From positions 3,247,062 through 3,311,061 of the forward strand of contig SDUX01000005.1 in the NCBI GenBank assembly GCA_008729055.1: a stretch of 64,000 nt of DNA. The letters are read 5' to 3'. The notes beneath the pieces are model-generated. The model was not told where the DNA came from, did no database searches, and worked only from the letters and a program-made list of their open reading frames with translations. The first letter of the stretch is position 1; each line of letters starts with the position of its first letter. The translations under genes were made by a program, and so were the position numbers. Below are positions 42,867 through 53,249 of this stretch, piece by piece. Source of the stretch: Pyropia haitanensis (taxonomy: Eukaryota > Rhodophyta > Bangiophyceae > Bangiales > Bangiaceae).

Positions 42867-44536
42867 TCGTCCGTCGGAGTTGCAGTTCGACGCGGAGACG
42901 GGGACCTCGATGCTGGTGTGGCGTTGCGTTCCGTTCGCGCGAAACGTGGTGGTTGCGGCGGGGTGACCGCGACATTCGCTACGGCGGCTTCCGAGACGGC
43001 TCCAACACGGATTGGAGAGGTAGTGTTTCGGATGTGTCGGCGCAGGTCCACCTTGACCTTCTGGACACCCATCCAGTAGGTCTGCGCGGTAGTGATCGCT
43101 TCCGGCAGCGACACGCGGCCTTTGGTCATCTGGAACATGACAACCTGAGCCTTAATCGCATCGTGAAGTCCGTTGATGAACGTGTCAACGAGGTCGCTGC
43201 TGTTGAACAAGCCGACGAGGCGGTCGCACATACGCTCGAGTCGTTCGCCGAACGCTCGAGGTGCTTCTTCTTGTTCTTGACGAGCAGAAATGACCTCGGT
43301 GTAGGCCTCGTTCAACTTGTCCGGCGTTGCAAACTTCTGCAACAGCCAGTTCACTCCGTCCCCGTACGTCTTGATGGCGTGCGCGTCCCGTGTCCCACTG
43401 TTGGACACGGCGGAGGTGAAGGACAGCTTGGCCGATCTCGACAGGCGAAAGCCGAGGAGAGGCAGTGCTTGTCCGTGTGACGCTCCGGCGGCGTCACAAG
43501 CTTTCTTGAACGTGGACAAGAACCCGAAGATGGCGAGAGAGTCCTTCCCAGTGAAGGGCGCCTGACCTTGGAACGGCCCGTCCAAGCACTTGTTCAGCTT
43601 ATGTGCTTTCCAGACAAGACGGGGTGGATACGCCAGGCGCGTATCCTCCAGGAAGTACGTCTTGTAGCACAACAGACGTCGGTAACGACGGTTGGGTGCA
43701 TGGATGGCCATCCGACGGTCGAACACCTTGTGTTCGTTCTTCTTTGATCGCTTGGACTTGAGCCCGCGTCGGCGTCGCGTAGCTTCCTCCACGTCCGTGG
43801 TGCTCTCGTCGGAAGATTCCGACGGGGAAGACGGCGGAGAAGGAGGGGTCGGGGGCCCCGATGTCGACGATGAAGACGATGACCGATCGGACGAAGTAGA
43901 TCGGTCCGTCGCCGTCGATGACCGGGACTTGGAAGGGGCGTCGTCACGTCGAGTGTGACGAGGGCCCTTGCGTGTAAGACGGCCGCGCTCGGGGGGACCC
44001 TGAGCGGGGCGCTCACCGTACACTTGAAGGAGAGCCTGGAGTCCCGCAAGTAGCTCCGCCGTGTCATGTTGTTCCTTGACAGGCTCGGGTGTCGGCTGCT
44101 TGCGATCCTTGCGCTGACCCTTCTTGGTGGGTCGGGGCTTCTTCATGGAGCCACTGGCGGATCTGCTCCCTTGAGCAGACTTCTGCATCTCAACCAGCAG
44201 ATCTTGTTGCTGTTGCAGACGTCGCGTCAGTTCGGCTACCGTGGTCTGCTCGTCATTCAAAGCTTGCTCCGCTTGAGCAAGGGCAGCTTCATAGGCGGCA
44301 GTCCGGCCGGCGTCTTCCGCCTCAGCGGTAGGCGTCGGCCCAGCCGCCGACGCCGAGACCGCTGGGAACGTCAGCGGGTCGTCATTTGGGTCCACGTCGG
44401 CGTGCGCCGACGGGGCCCGACGAGGAGGCGGATGGGGGTCGTTGCGGGCTTGAGTGGTAGAGGAAGACCTCGTGGAGACGCCCTTTCGGCGCGTCCCATC
44501 GGGGGGTACGTAGTCCTTCGGAAGATGAGGATCCAT
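42725..44536 (-). CDS. gag: LTR-2 gag
   Basis: 603 codons from the ATG at 44536. Residues about 75-115 form a likely coiled coil (AAYEAALAQAEQALNDEQ, then LQQQQDLLVEMQ). A Lys/Arg and Ser-rich acidic linker follows. The capsid-like core includes APFTGKDSLAIFGFLSTFKK and TDAFxN-type helices such as LVDTFINGLHDAIKAQV. A CCHC knuckle, CYNCHRFGHFSIDC, lies near residue 570. The stop lies inside the start of pol. Confidence 0.9.
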   Translation of the reverse strand: MDPHLPKDYVPPDGTRRKGVSTRSSSTTQARNDPHPPPRRAPSAHADVDPNDDPLTFPAVSASAAGPTPTAEAEDAGRTAAYEAALAQAEQALNDEQTTVAELTRRLQQQQDLLVEMQKSAQGSRSASGSMKKPRPTKKGQRKDRKQPTPEPVKEQHDTAELLAGLQALLQVYGERPAQGPPERGRLTRKGPRHTRRDDAPSKSRSSTATDRSTSSDRSSSSSSTSGPPTPPSPPSSPSESSDESTTDVEEATRRRRGLKSKRSKKNEHKVFDRRMAIHAPNRRYRRLLCYKTYFLEDTRLAYPPRLVWKAHKLNKCLDGPFQGQAPFTGKDSLAIFGFLSTFKKACDAAGASHGQALPLLGFRLSRSAKLSFTSAVSNSGTRDAHAIKTYGDGVNWLLQKFATPDKLNEAYTEVISARQEQEEAPRAFGERLERMCDRLVGLFNSSDLVDTFINGLHDAIKAQVVMFQMTKGRVSLPEAITTAQTYWMGVQKVKVDLRRHIRNTTSPIRVGAVSEAAVANVAVTPPQPPRFARTERNATPASRSPSPRRTATPTDECYNCHRFGHFSIDCPEPRRERRRSSTDRAVTAFVDTDDHPAHAQGN

Positions 44537-44783
44537 GTTACCCGACCGATCAGGTCCTCCCCTGTCGAGGACCGGCGATCGTTGTCGTCCACGGGGCTAC
44601 GGCCCGTGGCGACCCCTTGACGTGATGAGCCCCGCTCACCACCACCTTGACCCGGGTCCGTTTGCGCCCTGCGCTCCGGCCGCCCAAGTCGAAGTCCACG
44701 ATGACACCGCTACCCGTCTTAGCCGTAAAAGATAAGAAGATACACGTCCACGTCACGGCCGAGAGCCGTGAGTTTCCGCGTAT

Positions 44784-44800
44784 CCCCTGCTGCTCCACCA
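44784..44800 (-). promoter_or_regulatory. LTR-2 primer-binding site
   Basis: Read on -, the same 17-base TGGTGGAGCAGCAGGGG as LTR-1, one base from the 5' LTR. Confidence 0.8.
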
Positions 44801-44801
44801 A

Positions 44802-45443
44802 TGTGGCAAGTCGGGTGTCCACAGGGTACCGTAATCAGGGGGGAGGGTTGACGCACAAACCCGTAACCGCAGTGCCAAGACTATGGCAAGTAAGCGGGAC
44901 AAAGAAGGATACGTTTAGACCTGCCGAGCAGGGAGGGGCAGGGCGAGAACGCCGTCGCAAGCCCAGAAGTGGCGCCGCGCGCCCGCCACAACCCTCGATC
45001 GGACAGGTCGACCGGGTAGGGTCGACCTGTCCTAAGAAATAGAAGCGAAATCCCTCCAAGCCGATAATTGCATGCGAAATTGGTGAGTACCCCCCGAAAG
45101 GGCGTACCACAATCGATAGGTCGATCCTATCGATCGTCACAGGGAGTACTCGATCCAGCTCCCGCGGCCGTCCTCCCCCGGCCCGGGAGCTGTCCCTCAG
45201 ATCGAAGGATCGCCCGCCGGCGCACGCCTTCGATCCAATCACAAGCGACCTAGGGGGGGGGCTAGCCCCACCCGTGACGCGACCGTTCGGGCCCGGTGTG
45301 CCGCCGGACCCTTTTACAGGGGTCGGGGAGAGGGGTTGCAACGACGCCCTCGGCGGGTGTGGCCGCCCGTGGGGCTGCGGCGCGTGGCCGTCCACTTAGC
45401 CGTGGACGGCCCCTGCGCGCCCCCCAGGCGTATATATGCCACA
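44802..45443 (-). repeat. LTR-2 5' LTR (642 bp)
   Basis: Differs from the other LTR at two sites, near 44884 (T here, C in the other) and near 44958 (A here, G in the other). Both fit loss of a CpG by C-to-T change. Confidence 0.95.
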
Positions 45444-45447
45444 GCAC

Positions 45448-45766
45448 GCATGGCGCGTGAGAGGCGGACGAAATTCTCTTGTAATTGAGATCCACTCGGA
45501 TATGATTTTTCTCCAAGCCGGCAGATCAGCAAGGAAACGAATGGGAACGCCCATCTAGGGCGCCCAGCATTCTGTGCTGTTCGCCCGATATGATGGATTG
45601 TCACGGACGTAAGCACACCTGTGGGCCCGAGAAGAGAGTAAATTGCGCAGTGGTTGCCCGATCACGAGGTCTGTAGAGGCACAGCATCAAATGCAACTCA
45701 AGTGCAGTGAGGTCGCTGTTCGGCGTCCGAGGGCTTGGGCTGCGGGCCCCGGAGAGTGCGTACCCA
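45448..45766. other. Spacer between LTR-2 and copy 3
   Basis: Continuation of the spacer at 33308-34415. Relatively AT-rich at first. No gene seen. Confidence 0.5.
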
Positions 45767-46887
45767 GTGGGGATGTCTGCTCGCGCGGGCCCGCCACCAT
45801 GTGGCCGCTTTCAGCCCCCCTCCACCCAGGACGTGTACCCCAGTGCGGGCCCATTCATGGCGGACCCTACCTCAGGTCTCTCCTGCCATGAGCGACGCTC
45901 TCTCTGGCGCTCGGCGGCCGCGCAGCGGCCACGGGTCGTGGCCGACCGCACCCCCGTGCCGGTCGGCCCGCGTGGACGGGTCGCCTTCACTTCGCGGCCT
46001 CGCCACGGCCAGGGGTCCTCGTCAACCCCCTCCCCTCCCGGCTTTGCGGCCGCGCGGCGGCCGCGGATCGTCGCCGTCCCCCGCTGTCTTGCCGGCCGCG
46101 CGGTGGCCGCTGACAGGGGACACCCCCCCCCGCCTGGGGCGTCCTGAATCTGTTTGTGGCGGCGCTGGTGGAGCGCCGCCTTGCCTGGCTTTTGTTCCGG
46201 CCGCACGATTGATGCGGCTGGTCCTCTAAGCGGCCACACTCTCCACGTGGCTGGCCGCCATCTCCCCTTCTGGGCCCGCTTGGGCGGGGGCGCCTCCCCC
46301 GCGTTTTGTTTTGTGCTGGCGGCCGGGGCCACTGTTTGTGGCCCCGTCCGGACAGCTTCGCGCGCCTCGGCGACGGTCGCCCCCCCTTGACGGCAGGGGA
46401 GCGCCCGCCTGCCGCACGTGGCCGTCAGGTGCGCCTGGGTGGCGATATTGGGTGGCCGCCAGTCGCGCATGGGCGGCCGCTTTGGGCGGCCAAAAGTCGC
46501 GCTTGGGCGGCCGCCTTGCGCGGCCGCCGGTTACGCCTGGTGCGTGCCTAATTGCGCTGACCGTAGGCGCCCCCGGCGACGGAGTTGGGCGGCCGCCGGT
46601 CGCACTTGGGCGCAGGCCGAAGCTGGCCTTTAGTCGCGCCTGGGCGGCCACATTGGCAGGCCGCCAGTGGCGCATATCCCGCACAAAGCCGAGCGGCCGC
46701 CGGCTTTTTCGCGCACGTAAAGCGGCGGCGGCCGCCGCCGGGCATGCCATCTGTGCCTCCAGATACGCGCCTGCTTTCTGAGAACGAGCCAAGCAGGCCG
46801 CGTGTGTGACAGCGTCATTGTCTGAAGGAAAAAAAAAAACCCGAAAGAAAAAAAAAAACGTTTTCTCCACGCGCTTTGCGCCCTACA

Positions 46888-48695
46888 CTACGGCTGCGGC
46901 ATGAGGGTGTGATGCCGATGAAGATACGGCGCCAGTGCGTGCCGCCTGTGCGCCCACACGTGCTCCATCAGGTCCTCACGCAAACACTCGTGCTCAACAG
47001 GGCTGCGCACGGCCAACCGCCGTTGAACGGCAGCGGAACGGCGGTCCGCTCGATCTCGCCCGCCGCCTCGACCGCACCCAGCACCAGCGTGGCATGCAAA
47101 GCCACTTGGCCTGCTACCGCGCCCGGTAGCCCCAGTGCGTCCTGCCCAACCGCCTCCCGCCGCACAACGACCACCGGCCGCCGGGTCGCCACTCCCGGCG
47201 GCCGCGCCTCCCCCACCACCAGCACGCCCGCCATGGCCGCCGGCCGCCGGATCGACACTCCCGGCGGCGGCCCTTCCCCCACCAGCAGCACGCCCGCCAG
47301 GGCGGCCGGCCGACGGTTCGTCACTTTCGGCCGCCGCCTCGCCCCGACCTCCGGCATGCCCGCCAGAGCCGCCGGCCGCCGGGCTGTCGCTCCCTGCGAC
47401 CGCGTCTTCCTCGGCAGTGGCCGCCGCCGCCGCCGCCGCCGCAGTCGCCGCAGGTCGCCGCAGCCGCGGCCGCCGCCGCCGCCGCCGTGGCCGCCGCCGC
47501 CGCCGCAGCTGCCACCACGGCGGCCGCTGCAGCGCCTGGGACGCCATAAGTGTCGCCTATGCGGCGCCGGGAAAGGTACCCGGCCCGTCGATTTACAACG
47601 ACCATGTTGTGCAGAATGGCGACGGCTTTGGCAGTGCGGATGATGCGGTCCATGCTGTGGAGCTTGGCAAGGTGTTGCAGGAAATGAAAGCGCGCGGTCA
47701 TGACGCCGTAAAGGCGCTCGACGTCCTTGCGCAGTGCCTCCTGAAGCCGGTTGTACGTGCGTTTTTTAGTGGTGTTGTTCGCGGCGCGCGAGAAAGGGCG
47801 GGAAAAAACGGGGAAATGTGGGTAGACGCCATCAGCCAACTAATAAAGCAAACGACGAGTGCGGCCGTTCAGTGTATACTCAAAAATATCAGGCGACCAC
47901 ACCCCGCTCAGCACGTCCATCGATAGAGGCGACTGGCCTCACACGTTAATGTCATTGTGGCTTTCAGGCGCCCCCACAACAAAATGCCAAATGTAAAAGA
48001 TCCTCATCGCAAACAGTCTCCATTACCACTGACCGCCGCTTCTTGTAGTCCTGGTATTGCCCTGCCAGCGCCTTCGGGCACATTCTCCACGCCCAGTGTG
48101 AGCAATCGATGCTACCCATGCATCCCGGCATGCCCCGCTGCTCATTGTGGTCGAGGATGTGGGCTAGCTCCTCGTTAATAGGCGGCCGCAGATAAGATGC
48201 CTCGTAGCTGTTGACAATGTGGTCCACCAGCATGTGCGTGGCCTCGGCGGTGGTTGACTTGGCCAAGCGCAAGTACTCGTCAGGCCGATCGGCGGCCTCT
48301 CCATACGCGAGTACGCGAGAAGCGGCTACCACCTTCTGCAGCCCGTGCGTCTGCGCCCGCCCAGTTGCGTCAACGGACCTCTTCCAGTAAGGGAGGTTCT
48401 TGACCTCATTGTAGATCTCCATGAACACGTTGCGGGGCACGCGAACGCGCGTCACAAAGTCCTGCTCGCCGTACACAGGAGGGTCGCCGTCCAGACCGAA
48501 GTAGTCCCGCTGGATGCTGCGGAAGCCCTCGTCAAACCCGCGAGACCGGTTGGCGCGGTGGCCTGGGACAGACGCGCCCCGACGACGGCGCCGCGCTATA
48601 GCACCCGACAGAGCGATGTAGTGCTTTCTCCGGCGCAGAGACAGCTGCGACGCCACGATGGCGGCGCGTGCCTCGTCGGCCGATCCGTCTGACAC
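46888..48695 (-). pseudogene. PIF/Harbinger transposase, copy 3, broken
   Basis: The N-terminal half (48695-47964) gives exactly the same 243-residue translation as copy 2. The same three lesions are present at corresponding sites: frameshift near 47993, TGA at 47940-47942, TAG at 47840-47842. The C-terminal half differs by point changes (for example Leu for Pro in the LQHxAKLHS segment), and the poly-Ala region has an additional frame change near 47330-47540. Not functional as assembled. Confidence 0.85.
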
Positions 48696-50300
48696 CTCCC
48701 ACGCCTCCCGATCAACAGGGGGGACGTCGGCGGGAAATGGGGGGGCCGTAACGAGGCCCCCTGCAAAGCGCCAGACGGCGGCCGCCGCGGTGGTCGTTGC
48801 CGGTAGGGATGGTGGCGGCCGCGACGGTCGCTGCCGGGGGTGAAGGTGACGGCCGCGATCGTGGCGGGACCGTTGTCACGGCAGCAGTCACGGCCGCCGC
48901 GGTGGCCGCCGCAATTTTGGTGGCTGCGGCGGTGGCGGCCGCAATGGTGGCGAGTTGGCCGTCGCAGTCGCGGCCGCCGCAATGGTCGCCGCGACGGTGG
49001 CGGCGCCGACGGTGGGCAGATGGCGGTGACCGTCGCGGAGATGGCGGCGGCCGACAGCGTGCGCCGAGGGTGGTCGTGACGACGCCGATGCGGATGCGGA
49101 GCGCAGCACAGCACCGAGCACCGGGTCGAATCAGTCATTTCGGGGCCGCCGGCGGCCCCCCCCTCCTCGAACACCGCGCCACTCGCCCCCCCCCCAGAGG
49201 AGCACCCCACGCGGCACAGACCGTCGCGTCGAATCAGCCGGTTTGAGGCCGCTGGCGGCCCCCTCGCCCCTCAAACAGCACAACACAAGCCGTCCCCCCC
49301 GCAAGAATCCGGGCCAGCGGCTACGACGGCTGGTGCGGGTCGGCCATCCCGGGGTCGTTGGCGCCCCCCCCCCCTCAAACAGCACACCTGAAGCGGCCCC
49401 CCCGCAAGAATCCGGGCCAGCGGCTACGACGGCTGGTGCGGGTCGGCCATCCCGCGGCCGTTAGCGCCCCCCCCATCCAAAATCACGCTCCACGGCCGCC
49501 GCGCACGGCCGCCGCCGCCCCCCCATACCCCCTGGAAGACCAGCCGTCGGGCCGACGCGAAGCGACCGCCCCGAGGCTGCTGTTTGCGCCCCCGTCGCCC
49601 GATCGAGCGGCTGATTGGCCACGCCCGGCCGCCCCACAACCTGGCCCACTCCCCCTGGAGGACATGAGCACAGCTGGGCAGGGTACGTGTTGGCGGTCGT
49701 CGACACCAGGCTGCCAGACGTCTGACAGTCCCCAGCCAGAAGGATCCACGCGAGAGGGCGCCAGCAACTGTGCCGATCGGGCCGGCACAGCACCATCATA
49801 CGCCCCCCCTGCAGTGCGTTCCAAAACGTCGGTACAACCGTCGAATCATGTCTCAAAGCTTTCAAACGTGCCGCGAAACATTCAAAGCGGGCCAGTTCTA
49901 GCCCAATATGGCGTCCCACAAGCCGAAACGAGATCGTCGCGAAAACGTACCACTGTTACTGGGGTATACTGCGGGATACTCGTGGTTGGTACCACACAGC
50001 ACCCCAGATTGGGCTGAAATGGTCTAAAAAGGGCCCAGTACAAATATTCGCGGACGCGTATCTCGAGAACGGCGTGTACTAGACCCTCTCACAGAGGCCA
50101 TTCTTTCAATTAGGGATACATCGCCTGACCAGTATACTCCTGAACCCCCCTCCACAACGCCTCTGGAAGGGGGTGTGCGGACATGTCACGGTCGCCAGTA
50201 TACCCGAGAAGGAGTTGTGGAGAGCTACTTATCGCGACCTGAGAGCCCTCGCGTACCGTTCTCATGTCACGCTGCGTATCTGGCCCACCGATCACTACGT

Positions 50301-52260
50301 TGACCACGCCCACTATGCTACGAATAGCGCTGAGAGCGCCTGACAACAGACCACGCGGCGGTCCCTGTGGTGGCTACGTCACCCACGGAAAATACTGTAC
50401 GTTGCAAGAAAGCATAGATTTTCCGTCCAGGCATGATTCCCCGGGGGTCGCTCTAATAACAGACCCCTCCCCGCCCTCTCTGTCCCCGCCCCCCCCCCAC
50501 CCCCCCTGGCAGGAGAGGGGGGAGCGGGGGGGAGGCGCCGGCGTGCTGGGCACTCCAGGCTCCCCCCAGTACGCCCCTCTAGCAGCTCCAGGGAGGGGAG
50601 CGGACGGGGCCACCGGCGTGCCCCCAGCCGCACCCTCCTGCCAGCACGCATCGGAGTGGCCACCAGCTACCCTCCACGGCACACTCAGCGCTCCCCACAT
50701 GGTGCCGTCCATGGTACGCACGCACCCCACGCCCACGCCTACGCCCACGCCCAAGCCCACGCCCAACTAAACAACAACACAACGATACGCATATAATAAA
50801 CAAGAAAAGGCCAGCACCGACAGACAGACGCGGCCCGCCGCGGCAGCAGAGAAAGACCACCAGCAGAGCGGCAGGCCGCCAGCACCAACAGACAGACGCG
50901 CCCCGCCGCGGAAAAAGAAGAAAGGAGCCAGCAGGGGGGCGGCCGCCAGCACCGACAGACAGACGCGGCCCGCCGCGGCAACAGAAAAAGACCACCAGCA
51001 AAGTGGCAAGCCGCCAGCACCAACAGACAGAAGCGCCCCGCCGCGGAAAAAGAAGAAAGGAGCCAGAAGGGGGGCCGCCGCCAGCACCGACAGACAGAGG
51101 CGGCCAGCCGGCGCAAAAGAAGAAAGGCGCCAACAGGGCGGCAGCCACCAGCAGACGGACGGACGCGACCCGCCGCGGCAACAAAAGAAAGGCACCAGCA
51201 GGGTGAAGGACGCCAGCACCAACAGACAGACGCGAAGCGCCGCGGCCAAAAAAAAAGGCTCCAGCTTGGAGACGCCACCCGTGGGGTGAAAAGCAGCCGC
51301 CACCAGCAGATGCACGCAGGTGTGGAAAAGAAGAGGGTGGGGGGGGGGTGGGGTGGTGGGATGGTGGAGAGGGGGGCGTGGGGCACGTGAAGAGGGAAGG
51401 GGAGGGCGGGGGGGGGGGAAGCTGGAGAGTGGGAGTGGGAGATGGAGGTTGGCTTGGCAGGTCAACGCCCGGGCACAGAAGTCCATCCCCCGCCTGTCTG
51501 CCGGCGCGCCCGCCCCCCCGCCCTTCCCCACCCCGCACCCCCCTCACAGGGTGCTCCAGGAGCTCTCTGCCGGGCGTGCGCGCCGTGCGCCCGTGCTGTT
51601 ACGCTGCCCCAGTGCGCGCTCTGCTCTCAGGTGGGGCTCTCCGGGGGACCACGCGCACTATGCTACGAACCGCGCTCACAGCACCTGTCAACAGACCGCG
51701 CGGCGGTATCTGTGGTGGCTACGTCACTCACGGAAAATACTGTACGTTGCAAGAAAGCACAGATTTTCCGTCCAGGAATGATTCCGCGGGGGCCGCTCTC
51801 GTACCAGACCCCTCCCCGCCCCCCCTGTCCCCCCCCCCCCCCCCCGCACCCCCTTACACGATGCTCCAGGAGCTCTCTGCCGGGCGTGCGCGCCGCGCAC
51901 CCGTGCTGTTAGGCTGCCCCAGTGCGCGCTCTGCTCTCAGGTTGGGCTCTCCGGGGGACCACGCGCACTATGCTACGAACCGCGCTCACAGCACCTGTCA
52001 ACAGACCGCGCGGCGGTATCTGTGGTGGCTACGTCACTCACGGAAAATACTGTACGTTGCAAGAAAGCACAGATTTTCCGTCCAGGAATGATTCCGCGGG
52101 GGCCGCTCTCGTACCAGACCCCTCCCCGCCCCCCCTGTCCCCCCCCCCCCCCCCGCACCCCCTGACACAATGCTCCAGGAGCTCTCTGTCTGGCGTGCGC
52201 GCCGCGCACCCGTGCTGTTAGGCCGCTCCAGTGCGCGCTCTGCTCTCGGGTGGGGCTCCC
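50301..52260. repeat. About 309-bp repeat family inside the TIR element
   Basis: Two full tandem units start at 51553 and 51863 (GCTCCAGGAGCTCTCTG), followed by a partial third at 52172. Each carries CACTATGCTACGAA, a CGGCGGTATCTGTGGTGG segment, a GGAAAATACTGTACGTTGC segment and a C-run. A diverged partial unit stands alone at 50301-50500. Confidence 0.85.
50811..51280. repeat. About 67-bp tandem array inside the TIR element
   Basis: About seven units start CCAGCACCGACAGACAG or CCAGCACCAACAGACAG at 50811, 50879, 50946, 51014, 51081, about 51145 and 51213. Alternate units end differently, so the real unit is a dimer of about 135 bp for the first four. An (ACGCCC)n-like run precedes the array at about 50725-50768. 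Confidence 0.8.
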
Positions 52261-53249
52261 CGGGGCGCCGTGCTGTGCGTTCGTGCATGAGGACCTTTTC
52301 AGCTGCAGGGGAGATGATCCGGGAGTCCACCCGCAAGACGACAACGCACTCGATGCGTGACCGGCGAGCATTGGTCGAGACTTGGACCAACCGAGGTGTG
52401 AGAAGGGCGCGCGTGGAGAGCGGCTGCGAGCGCTTGCTGTTGGACGTGTGACAGAAGTGGTGTCGCGAAGCTGAAATCGGGGCAAGTCGCGCGCAATCCG
52501 TTGATAATTCGGCGATATTCGTGCGCAGTTCGGCTCCTCAGGCCTGCCTCGCACCCTCCCACGGCCGTGCCCCCCCCCCATTCGGCGGCTGAGTCCTCCC
52601 CTGGGGTGGTGGAGTCTTCCTGGTGCCCCGGTTTTACAGCTGAATTGGGCACTCACGGACATGTAGCCCACCTTTCTGTCGGACCCGGCTCCAGCCGCCC
52701 GCCGACGCGAACCACCAGCAGACCACAGCCGACCACAAGTAAACGAGCTACCGTACAGTACATGCGCAGTACAAAAAAATAGCCACGAGTACTGCCCAGT
52801 ATACCCTAGTACGGGTGGTACGTTTCCCCGACGATGGTCTGGACCATCTCGGAAACGAAGTAGGAGGGGAAGATCGTTTCCGACATGGTATATACAAAGT
52901 CGCCCCCAACTCTGTTGTGTACGTGGCACCCGAGAGTTGAATCAACTACATCAACTCCATTTCCGACTGAATCCGAATCGACGGCCCAAATCGGGCCTCT
53001 ACCGGAGACCCACGAGCCCGTGCTGCGCTCTCATTGGCCGACAAGGTTTCGAGAGGCACGTGGCGTCTAAAACGAAAATATTCGAAAATATATGCGAGAT
53101 GGTCGCGAGTTGGTACGCCACCGTTGGAAACACCCTGTGGAGCACTGCGCTGGCTGGAGAGGCCCAGGGGCATCGAAAAAGTGCGTTTGTGAAAATGCCT
53201 TGAGACCATCCTCAGCTGACGCCCTCCCTATTCGTTTCCCCTTGTCCGT

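Larger units (their letters stand above)
34416..45443 (-). mobile_element. LTR-2: Ty3/Gypsy chromovirus with extra genes
   Basis: 11,028 bp in minus orientation. The 642-bp LTRs begin TGTGGCA and end TGCCACA. Flanks share GCAC (34412-34415 and 45444-45447), a probable 4-bp target duplication. From the 5' end it has a primer-binding site, gag, pol in the -1 frame, a Dam-like domain in frame after pol's stop, and then a large convergent gene on +. The 3.6 kb between pol and the 3' LTR is the unusual part. The LTRs differ at two positions, so the insertion is young but probably older than LTR-1. Confidence 0.93.
49935..52833. mobile_element. 2.9-kb terminal-inverted-repeat element, apparently non-autonomous
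   Basis: The first about 53 bp (CGTCGCGAAAACGTACC onward) and the last about 53 bp form an imperfect inverted repeat sharing CGTCG, AAACGTACCAC, GGGTATACTG and ACTCGTGG. AT flanks both ends (49933-49934 and 52834-52835), and copy 2 shows the empty site (cgagatggtctgg near 32931-32942) with AT once. Depending on where the first base is set, the duplication could be read as GAT. Inside I see only repeats and compositional open frames, no transposase, so it would need an enzyme from elsewhere. The superfamily is unassigned. Confidence 0.75.
45767..53215 (-). mobile_element. Harbinger-like composite repeat, copy 3 (internally deleted, split by a TIR element)
   Basis: Same ends as copy 2. It follows copy 2 from 45767 to about 46389 and then jumps to sequence matching copy 2 from 20887, so 15300-20886 of copy 2 (5,587 bp, with the minisatellite and accessory gene) is missing. 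The right arm is intact except for the insertion 49935-52833. The broken transposase remains. Same orientation as copy 2. Confidence 0.7.

Noticed and set aside
50579..51547. Cys/Trp/Leu-rich - frame in the TIR element
   Set aside because: It is a translation of the 67-bp tandem array and C/G-runs, with no start or domain support.
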